10,935 nucleotides of DNA from assembly GCA_903921295.1 (NCBI GenBank), contig CAIXOZ010000125.1, positions 1 through 10,935 of the forward strand, read 5' to 3'. This document shows, piece by piece, positions 1 to 6,900 of this stretch (its first letter is position 1; every line of letters starts with the position of its first letter). The notes beneath the pieces were generated by a model. The model did no database searches and was not told the origin of the DNA. It was given only the letters and a program-made list of their open reading frames with translations. The translations under genes and the position numbers were made by a program. This DNA is from an uncultured cyanobacterium (GTDB lineage Bacteria; Cyanobacteriota; Cyanobacteriia; PCC-6307; Cyanobiaceae).

Positions 1-1485
1 GACTATCAGCAGACCCTTCGCAAGGTGGCCATGGTGTTCCAGGGGCGCAATGAGGAATTGATGCAGCTGTTGCGCGATCAGATGGATCGCTATGCCGAAC
101 GGCTGGATTTCGAGACGGCTGCCCTAGTGCGAGACCAGTTGCAGGGACTCGACAGCCTCACCGCCGATCAGAAGATGGCCGGTGGTGATGCTTCCATCTC
201 CTGGGATGTGGTGGCCCTGGCCGCCGATGCCAGGGTGGCGGCTGTGCAGCTGTTTCAGATGCGGGCCGGCAAGCTGGTGGGGCGTCTCGGTTTCACCGCC
301 GATGCCGATTTCGCCGGTGTTTCCGTGCCGGCTGCGCCTGGGTCATCACCTTCGGAAGCCGCTGCCGATACGCCGCAGGCGGTCGCCGACGACGGCCGGC
401 CCGGGTTGATCCTGCAGCGGGTGATCGAAGAGCACTACAGCCAGGTGGAGCCGGTGGAGATACCGCCGGAACTGCTGTTGCAGCATCCCCTCCCCCAGCA
501 GGCCCTGATCGAGGAGTGGCTCAGCGAACGACGCGGACGCAAGGTGCGGCTCGTCGTGCCGCAGCGTCAGCAGAAGGCGGAGTGGGTGGAGCTGGTGGAA
601 CGCAATGCCCACTACGAACTGGAGCGAGCCCAGCGGGCCAGTGAGCAGAACACCCTGGCGACAGAGGATCTGGCCCAGTTGCTCGAGCTCAGTGCGCCAC
701 CGCGTCGGATCGAGGGCTACGACATCAGTCACATCCAGGGCAGTGACGCGGTGGCGTCCCAGGTGGTGTTCATCGACGGGCTCCCCGCCAAGCAGCACTA
801 CCGCAAGTACAAGATTCAGAGCACCAGCATCCATGCCGGCCACTCCGACGATTTCATGGCCATGGCTGAGATCATGCGCCGTCGCTTCCGGCGCTGGTCT
901 CAGCTCAAGGCCTCCGGTGCCGATCTTCAGGAGCTTCGCCGCCGCGCCGGCAGCGCCCTGCAGACCGATGGTCTCAACGACTGGCCCGATGTGGTGATGA
1001 TCGACGGTGGCAAGGGCCAGCTTTCCGCCGTGATGGAGGCCCTGCGCGAGCTTGATCTGGCCGAGGATCTCGTGGTCTGCTCCCTGGCCAAGCAGCGGGA
1101 GGAGATTTTTCTGCCGGGCGCCCGCCAGCCGCTTGAGACCGACCCCGATCAGCTCGGCGTCGCCCTGCTGCGTCGCCTGCGGGATGAGGCCCATCGCTTT
1201 GCGGTCAGTTTCCACCGTCAGCAGCGCGGTGAACGGATGAAGCGCTCCCGGTTGAGTGACATACCGGGGCTGGGTCCGAAGCGCGTTCGCGACCTGCTGG
1301 CCCATTTCCGTTCGATCGATGCGATTCAGCTCGCCTCCCATCAGCAGCTGGTTCAGGTTCCCGGTCTTGGCCAGGCCCTGGCGCGGCAGATCTATGAGTA
1401 TTTCCATCCCCAGGAGCCCGAGCCGGAGCATCGCCAGTCGGCGGAACCCGAACGTCTGGCGCTTGGGGTCGGTTCCGCGCCATGA
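1..1485 (+). CDS. uvrC: UvrABC excinuclease subunit C, 5'-truncated by window edge
   Basis: UvrC makes the two incisions flanking a DNA lesion after UvrA/UvrB damage recognition, in the cytoplasm. The reading frame is open from base 1, so the start and the N-terminal GIY-YIG nuclease domain lie upstream. The 494 visible residues compare with about 600-650 for whole UvrC. Seen in order: a UVR motif that contacts UvrB (visible residues about 17-53, NEELMQLLRDQMDRYAERLD onward); a middle domain; an RNase H-like 5'-incision nuclease domain with GYDISHIQGS (D241), HSDDFMAM (D283/D284), MIDGGKGQL (D335) and DEAHRF (H398), matching the known Asp/Asp/Asp/His set; and a C-terminal double helix-hairpin-helix (IPGLGPKRVRDLL, VPGLGQALARQI). 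Cyanobacterial-looking insertions lie in the middle domain (a Pro/Ala/Ser-rich stretch near residues 108-135) and between the second and third catalytic Asp. A proline- and glutamate-containing tail ends the protein. The stop overlaps the next gene by ATGA. Identity is near certain. Confidence 0.97.
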   Translation, partial: DYQQTLRKVAMVFQGRNEELMQLLRDQMDRYAERLDFETAALVRDQLQGLDSLTADQKMAGGDASISWDVVALAADARVAAVQLFQMRAGKLVGRLGFTADADFAGVSVPAAPGSSPSEAAADTPQAVADDGRPGLILQRVIEEHYSQVEPVEIPPELLLQHPLPQQALIEEWLSERRGRKVRLVVPQRQQKAEWVELVERNAHYELERAQRASEQNTLATEDLAQLLELSAPPRRIEGYDISHIQGSDAVASQVVFIDGLPAKQHYRKYKIQSTSIHAGHSDDFMAMAEIMRRRFRRWSQLKASGADLQELRRRAGSALQTDGLNDWPDVVMIDGGKGQLSAVMEALRELDLAEDLVVCSLAKQREEIFLPGARQPLETDPDQLGVALLRRLRDEAHRFAVSFHRQQRGERMKRSRLSDIPGLGPKRVRDLLAHFRSIDAIQLASHQQLVQVPGLGQALARQIYEYFHPQEPEPEHRQSAEPERLALGVGSAP

Positions 1486-1874
1486 GAATCCTGCCGTGCT
1501 GGTTCCGTCTCTCGGCGGGTGGAAAGGCCGAAATGCCCCGACCCGCGGCACGCAGAAGCCCTGCGTCCCGGCTCGGGTCACGGTGGCGTCGCCCCCTGGC
1601 CCTGCTGCTCGGCTTCTGGTTGTTGATCGCGGCCGTGGTTGCTGGCGCGGAGGCGGCGGTGGCTTCGCCCGGGCTCTGCATCGGGCCGGTCTGCGCGGAT
1701 GAAATCGCGCGCAGTGCCAAGCACCACTGGCAGCTGCGACTGCGGCTCGCGGATCAGGCCGGTCAGCGGGAGCGGATCACGATCGACTGCCGTGATGGAC
1801 GGCTGAGCCCGGAGTCGGGCCGGATTGATCGCGCCTACGCCTCGGCTCTGGCTCGCAAGGCCTGCCGTCTTTGA
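1482..1874 (+). CDS. small predicted exported protein with four cysteines, unknown function
   Basis: I do not recognise a named family. The 130-residue product has a basic N-region (several Arg up to residue 37), a hydrophobic stretch at about residues 38-55, and an AVA/SPG site after residue 61 that fits signal peptidase I. The predicted mature part is only about 70 residues and holds four cysteines (C66, C71, C103, C128; motifs CIGPVC, DCRDGRLSP and C-terminal ACRL), which suggests two disulfides in the periplasm or lumen. The chosen ATG gives a 4-bp ATGA overlap with uvrC, consistent with translational coupling. An in-frame ATG at 1533 is a good alternative: it follows GGAAAGG (1521-1527) by 5 bases and gives a 113-residue protein with a more normal signal-peptide N-region. 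That the frame is coding is supported by the signal peptide plus the paired cysteine pattern. The start is uncertain and the function unknown. Confidence 0.72.
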   Translation: MRILPCWFRLSAGGKAEMPRPAARRSPASRLGSRWRRPLALLLGFWLLIAAVVAGAEAAVASPGLCIGPVCADEIARSAKHHWQLRLRLADQAGQRERITIDCRDGRLSPESGRIDRAYASALARKACRL

Positions 1875-1949
1875 CGTCGGTTCCACGGCTGTCGGACGCC
1901 GATCCGCTTACCTTGGCCGACGTCGACCCTCGTTGAACCGGCCGCCAGC

Positions 1950-2573
1950 GTGATCAGCCCCTTCCTGAGCACCCTTCCTCTGCTGTTGGGTTTCAGCTGG
2001 CCGCCCGAGGCCTACCTCTGGTTCAAGACCCTGCACATCGTCGGAGTCGTGGTCTGGTTCGCCGGCCTGTTCTATCTCGTGCGTCTGTTCATCTATCACC
2101 GGGAGGCCGAGGACCTGGTGCCTGAACTGCGCCAGCCCTTCCAGGCGCAGTACGCCCTGATGGAGCGTCGGCTGGCCAACATCATCACAACGCCGGGGAT
2201 GGTGGTGGCCGTGACCATGGCCATCGGTCTGTTGACCGTGCAACCGCTCTGGCTGCATCAAGGCTGGATGCACGCCAAGCTGGCGCTCGTCGCGGCCCTG
2301 CTCGCCTATCACGTCTTCTGTTATCGGCTGATGGGTCAGCTGCAGGCCGGTTCCTGCGCCTGGAGCCCCAGGCAACTGCGGGCCCTCAACGAGTTGCCGA
2401 CCCTGTTGCTTGTGCTGGTGGTGATGCTGGTGGTGTTCAAGGGACAGTTCCCCACCGGAGCTGCCACCTGGTTCATGGTCTTCCTGGTGGTGTTCATGGC
2501 GGCCTCGATTCAGTTCTATGCCCGCTGGCGACGGCTCCGGGAGGAACGCCTGGCTGCTGAATCCGCCTCCTGA
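1950..2573 (+). CDS. hemJ: Protoporphyrinogen IX oxidase HemJ (UPF0093 membrane protein)
   Basis: HemJ oxidises protoporphyrinogen IX to protoporphyrin IX, the last shared step before heme and chlorophyll. It is the form used by most cyanobacteria in place of HemG or HemY. The 207-residue product has four or five hydrophobic segments (about residues 22-48, 80-100, 108-128, 150-166 and 173-192). Family signatures are AYLWFKTLHIVGVVVWFAGL with the conserved His29, LFIYHREAE, ERRLANIITTPGMVV, WMHAKLALV with His108 and Lys110, and LRALNELPTLLLV. From memory this closely resembles Synechocystis Slr1790; no alignment was run. The start is GTG at 1950, the most upstream start before an in-frame stop, and no clear Shine-Dalgarno precedes it. 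The first 20 residues are extra relative to the Slr1790-like start at AYLWF, so a slightly later start cannot be excluded. The PHP gene follows after 6 bp, suggesting one transcript. Confidence 0.93.
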   Translation: MISPFLSTLPLLLGFSWPPEAYLWFKTLHIVGVVVWFAGLFYLVRLFIYHREAEDLVPELRQPFQAQYALMERRLANIITTPGMVVAVTMAIGLLTVQPLWLHQGWMHAKLALVAALLAYHVFCYRLMGQLQAGSCAWSPRQLRALNELPTLLLVLVVMLVVFKGQFPTGAATWFMVFLVVFMAASIQFYARWRRLREERLAAESAS

Positions 2574-2579
2574 ACGCTT

Positions 2580-3257
2580 GTGACCGTCGTTGCTGCCGAT
2601 CACCATCCCCTGGCCCGGGTGCTGCGGACCGTCGGTCCGAGCAGTTGCCCCGGGGAGATCAATCTCCATTGCCACACCCTCTGCAGCGATGGCAGCCTGG
2701 CGCCGATCGACCTGGCTCAACAGGCCGCCCAGACCGGTCTGCGCCACCTGGCGGTCACCGATCACCACAGCATCGCCGCCCATCCCCTGATCGCCTCCCA
2801 CCTCGCGAGCCTGCGCCGGCAGGGACAGTCGGTGCCGGCGCTCTGGAGCGGGGTGGAGATCAGTTGCCTGCTGGAGGGATGTCTGGTGCATGTGCTGGCT
2901 CTGGGCTTCGATCTTCCCCGGCAAGGGCTGGATCACCCCCTCGATCCCTACCTGCAGGGACGGGCCGTGGTCGGAGTTGCACTGCGTTCGCAGGCCGTGG
3001 TGGCGGCCATCCATGCCTGTGGCGGTCTGGCCCTGCTGGCCCATCCGGCCCGCTATCGCCTGCCCCATGCGCAGCTGATCGCGGCCGCCGCCGACCAGGG
3101 ATTTGACGGTGCTGAAGCCTGGTACGACTACGCCATGGGTGACTCCTGGGCCGCAACCCCTCGGGTCTGTGAAGCGATCGCTGCGGATCTGAGCAATCGT
3201 GGCCTTTTGCAGAGTTGTGGCACCGATACCCATGGATTCAGGCTCCACGGCCGCTAG
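2580..3257 (+). CDS. PHP-domain metal-dependent phosphoesterase
   Basis: This 225-residue protein is a single PHP domain, the fold found in bacterial DNA polymerase III/X exonucleases, histidinol phosphatase and the 3',5'-nucleotide phosphatase/RNase AM (YciV/TrpH) group. The metal-ligand motifs appear in the expected order: HCHTLCSDGS (H30, H32, D37), TDHHS (D61, H62), GVEIS (E93), VHVLALGF (H104), LAHPARY (H155) and CGTDTHG (D216, H218). The set looks complete, so an active trinuclear-metal phosphoesterase is a fair inference. Similarity in motif style to the YciV-type enzymes makes a nuclease or nucleotide phosphatase plausible, but the substrate cannot be read from the sequence. The protein is shorter than YciV (about 290 residues) and appears to lack most of that family's inserted domain. 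The start is GTG at 2580, 6 bp after the hemJ stop and in the same frame. The stop TAG overlaps a possible GTG of the next gene by one base. Confidence 0.88.
   Translation: MTVVAADHHPLARVLRTVGPSSCPGEINLHCHTLCSDGSLAPIDLAQQAAQTGLRHLAVTDHHSIAAHPLIASHLASLRRQGQSVPALWSGVEISCLLEGCLVHVLALGFDLPRQGLDHPLDPYLQGRAVVGVALRSQAVVAAIHACGGLALLAHPARYRLPHAQLIAAAADQGFDGAEAWYDYAMGDSWAATPRVCEAIAADLSNRGLLQSCGTDTHGFRLHGR
3174..3181. repeat. HIP1 octamer GCGATCGC, copy in PHP gene
   Basis: Highly iterated palindrome typical of many cyanobacterial genomes; this copy codes within CEAIAAD near residue 200. Confidence 0.85.
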
Positions 3258-3286
3258 TGTTCAGCGCAGCGTTGCTGAATCTGCCG

Positions 3287-3826
3287 GTGGGTCTGTTCGA
3301 TCGTCTGCTCGGCTCCAGGCCGGCGTCCGTCAATCCGAAGCCTGCTGCCAAGCAGAAGCCTGAGCAGGAGGCTTTCTTCCTTGACGCGGAAGCGTCCAGC
3401 AGCATGGGCAATGTCGACTTCATGCGGCGGTCCAACACGATCCGTCGCACCTTTCCCGGAAGCGCCGACAACCCTGGCTTCAAGGAAATGATCCAGGAAG
3501 TGGCTTCGATGGAAGCCCGGGTCGAAAAGCTGTCCCCCGGCCTGCCCGGCACCGAGATGCAGGAGAGCGAGATCAATCTCACCGGCGGGATCCCCAAACC
3601 GGTCAAGAAGACCTTCGCCGAGCGGCTCACCGAATCCGAGCTCAATCAGCGGATGAAAGGGTCGGCCGTCGGCGTCAATGTGACCGGGGGCCCTGCCGTG
3701 ATCCAGCAGGAGAAAGCGAAGGCTGCCGAAGCCGCACAGCAGCAGCCGGCGATCACCAATCAGGCCAGTGCCAAGCCCGGATCCATTGATGCCTTCAAGT
3801 CGATGGCCAAGGATCTGAACGCCTGA
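3287..3826 (+). CDS. conserved-looking soluble protein of unknown function, MGLFDRLLG start
   Basis: No enzymatic family is recognised. From GTG 3287 the product is 179 residues, starting MGLFDRLLGSRP, a short amphipathic segment of the sort that can touch membranes or partner proteins. A Lys/Pro/Gln linker follows (about 17-28). Next is a central block EAFFLDAEASSSMGNVDFMR with SNTIRRTFPGSADNP after it (about 28-63), a helical EMIQEVASMEARVEKL, then LTGGIPKPVKKTFAERLTES (98-117), an Ala/Gln/Lys-rich low-complexity stretch (140-160) and a C-terminal motif KPGSIDAFKSMAKDL. There is no signal peptide or transmembrane helix. I recall similar short proteins in other cyanobacteria but cannot name a domain. 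The frame is also open back to ATG 3215 and GTG 3257; those starts would overlap or abut the PHP gene, and the 3287 start is preferred only because of the MGLFDR-type N-terminus. It is the last gene before the terminator at 3870. Confidence 0.75.
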   Translation: MGLFDRLLGSRPASVNPKPAAKQKPEQEAFFLDAEASSSMGNVDFMRRSNTIRRTFPGSADNPGFKEMIQEVASMEARVEKLSPGLPGTEMQESEINLTGGIPKPVKKTFAERLTESELNQRMKGSAVGVNVTGGPAVIQQEKAKAAEAAQQQPAITNQASAKPGSIDAFKSMAKDLNA

Positions 3827-3869
3827 TTCCGGCCAGACGTCCGTGGCCCGGAGTTTCCCGGCGCCGCTG

Positions 3870-3910
3870 TTCCCTGTCCTGGAGCCTTCCCGGACAGGGA
3901 ATTTCTGTTG
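3870..3910 (+). terminator. Rho-independent terminator ending the + strand run
   Basis: A perfect 10-bp inverted repeat, TTCCCTGTCC (3870-3879) and GGACAGGGAA (3892-3901), encloses a 12-base loop. It is followed on the + strand by TTTCTGTTG (3902-3910), a short T-rich tail. It sits 44 bases after the stop of the unknown gene at 3826 and 10 bases beyond the cobN stop on the opposite strand. On the - strand the hairpin is followed by CAGCGGCGCC with no T-run, so it should mainly serve the hemJ-side transcript. It could still stall - strand transcription leaving cobN. Confidence 0.75.
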
Positions 3911-3919
3911 GCTGCGGTC

Positions 3920-6900
3920 TCAGGTTCCCTCAAGCGCGTGGTCCGTCTGCTGCACCAGCTGGCGCAGCGCGACCAGCTCCTGATCATCAGCACCCTGCCA
4001 GAGCCCCCGGTTGTGGGCTTCCAGCAACCGTTCGGCCATGTCCCTGAGGGCCCACGGGTTCGATTGGCGGAGAAACTGCAGCACGGTCTCATCCTGAAGC
4101 CAGCTGCGGTGGATCGCGCCGTAGCTCCAGTCAGGCACCCGGCCGGTGCTGGCGTCATAGGCAAAGAGGTAATCGAGGCTGGCCGCCATCTCGAAGCCCC
4201 CCTTGTAACCGTGCCCCCGCATCGCTTCGATCCAGCGGGGGTTCAGCACGCGGCTTCGCAGAACCTTGTCGAATTCCTTCTCCAGCCGGTGCAGCCGCGG
4301 TCGTTGCGACCGGGAATGGTCCCCGAACCAGAGGGCCGGGGCGGTCCCGGTGAGGTGCTCGATCGCCGCACTGAGGCCGCCCTGGAACTGGTAATAGTCG
4401 TCGGAATCGAGCAGGTCGTGCTCCCGGTTGTCCTGGTTGTGCAGCACGACCTGCACCTGCCGCAGACGCTGCTCCAGTCCGTCACGATCGGCGATCCCCC
4501 GGTCGCTGCGCTCATAGCGCCAGGAGCTCCAGTTCAGATAGGCCCGGCCAAGGTCGTGGCGATCCTCCCAGTCCCCGCTGTCGATCAGTCCCTGCAGTCC
4601 CGCCCCATAGGCCCCTGGGGCTGAGCCATAGATGCGGGCCGCCTGTCCTTCCCTTCGGGCGGCGGCGGCCAGCGGATTGTCGTGTTCCGGTTCCTCCAGG
4701 GCCGCCACCCGCTGTGTTGCTTCGTGCACCCAGGCCACCAGTTGGGGGAAGGCATCGCGGAACAGACCGGAGATGCGCAGGGTCACATCCACCCGCGGCC
4801 TGCCGAGCAGCCGCAGTGGGATCACCTCCAGATCCACCATCCGCCGCGTCGGGCCATCCCAGACCGGGCGCACGCCCATCAGGGCCAGGGCCTGGGCAAT
4901 GTCTTCGCCCCCATTGCGCATCGTCGCCGTGCCCCAGACCGACAGCGCCAGATGACGCAGGTCGTCCCCCTGCTCCTGCAGATGCAGATCGAGCAGCAGT
5001 TCGGCGCTGCGCCGGCCCAGATCCCAGGCGGCCTCTGTGGGCAGGCCGCGCAGATCAACGCTGTAGAAATTGCGGCCCGTCGGCAGCAGGTCCGGCCGGC
5101 CGCGGGTCGGCGCGCCCGAGGGGCCGGGGGCGATCCGGCCCCCCGCCAGGCCGCTCAGGAAGGCCAGGCGTTCGGCATCGCCACAGGCCAGCAACCTGGG
5201 CAGCAGCTGTTCGCGCACGGCAGCCAGTGCTTCCGGTGGTGGTTGGGGGGGTGGCAGACCCGGACCTGCCCTGTCAGCGCACGCTGCCTGCCCGGGATGC
5301 AGAGCGCGATCGACCAGCTGCAGCAGCGCCTCGAGGCTCCAGTGCTCCAGCCAGGCCACCGCATCGCCGCAGCGATCCAGGCGGGTTGGCCCGGCCAGGG
5401 CCGGCCTCGCCGGCGGTTCCAGCGGCTCCTCCGGCCGGCCCGCTTCGGACGCGACGATCAGGGGCCGTAAACGCTCCTGATCCTCTGCGCACAGGGGGGC
5501 TTCATCGGGGTCGGCCCAGGGGTCGAGACGAAGGCCCAGGGCCGCCGCGAAGGCCTGGGTGAGCCCGGGTCGTCCGGCCTGGGGAGCGCGGGCCAGGCAG
5601 AGCAGCAGCTCCGCCAGCTTGCCGCGGTCCGGCAGGCTGCCGTAGGTGTGCAGTCCCAGCCGGATCTGCGCTTCCTTGAGCTCACACAGGTAGCCGTCGG
5701 CCGCCTGAAGCCGCGCCTCAGCGTCGCCCTCCGGCAGCGGCAGGCTCAGGGCCTGAAGCCGCTCCTGCAGCTGTTGACGCAGGCCGACGCTGCGGGCACT
5801 GCCCAGCTGCGTGGCCTCGAAATATTCATCGAGCAAGGCTTCGAGAGCCTGGAGCCCGCCATGCAGTCCGGCCCGACCCAGGGGTGGCGTCAGGTGATCA
5901 AGAATCACGGCCTGGGAACGACGTTTGGCCTGCGAACCTTCGCCGGGATCGTTGACGATGAAGGGATAGAGATGGGGGACAGGCCCAAGCGCCCATTCGG
6001 GATAGCAGCTGCTCGAGAGTCCCACCCCCTTGCCCGGCAGCCATTCGAGATTGCCGTGCTTGCCGACATGCACCAGCACCTGCACCCCATGGATCTGGCG
6101 CAGATAGAGGTAGTGGGCCAGGTAGGCGTGGGTCGGAGGCAGGTCGGGGCTGTGATAGCTGAGGGCAGGATCGCGGCCGTAGCCCCGTTCCGGTTGGATC
6201 ATCACAAGCACGGATCCGAAGCGCAGGCCACAGATCGGGAAGGCCGGTTCACCGCCGGATGGACGCTCAAGCCCTGGATCCGATTCCGGTGGCCCCCAGC
6301 GTGCCTCCAGGATCTGACGATGGCCCTGCGGCAGGGTCGCGTACCAGCGTTGGTAGGTGGAGAGCGCCAGGTGGGCCAACGGCGGCCGATGGCCGCTTTC
6401 CGGATCGTTGGTACGGCCGCTCAGCAAGCGGTTGATCAGGGCATCCCCATCGGACGGCAACCCCTCAGAGCTGCCCATGGCCAGGCTGTAGCCCTCCATC
6501 TGCAGCCAGTGCAGCATCGCCACAGCGCTGGCGGGGGTGTCGAGGCCGACACCATTGGCCAGACGGCTGTTGCGGGTCGGGTAGTTGGCCAGCACCAGGG
6601 CCACCCTCCGATCGGCCACGGCCGTGGCTCGCAGGTTCACCCAGGCTTTGGCGAGGCTGGCCACCCAGGCCAGGCGCTCCTGATCGGGCACCAGCTGCAT
6701 CACCGCGGTTGCCAGCCGTGCATCGGCTCGGTGCTGTTCCTTGAAGGCGCCGACGCGGGTGGTGATCCGTCCGTCCAGCTCCGGCAGGACCACCTGCAGG
6801 CTCAGATCGATCGGACCGAGACCGACCGGGCTGTTCTGCCACTGCTGCCGCGACTGGCCGCTGCAGAGCAGTTGCAGCACCGGCACCGCCAGGGCCTCCC

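Noticed and set aside
346..1581. 411-codon open frame on the - strand over uvrC
   Set aside because: Same codon-aligned antisense register as the cobN case; uvrC has full catalytic motifs on the + strand.
1875..1949. Possible promoter or leader before hemJ
   Set aside because: Only a CGACGTCG palindrome near 1919 and no recognisable -10/-35 or ribosome site; nothing firm enough to annotate.
1908..3248. 446-codon open frame on the - strand spanning hemJ and the PHP gene
   Set aside because: It covers both genes only because they share one reading frame and codon bias removes antisense stops. The product is low-complexity His/Gln/Gly-rich.
4682..5562. Overlapping 262- and 282-codon + strand frames within cobN
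   Set aside because: Pro/Arg/Ala/Gly-rich translations typical of out-of-frame GC-rich DNA, over a less conserved part of cobN.
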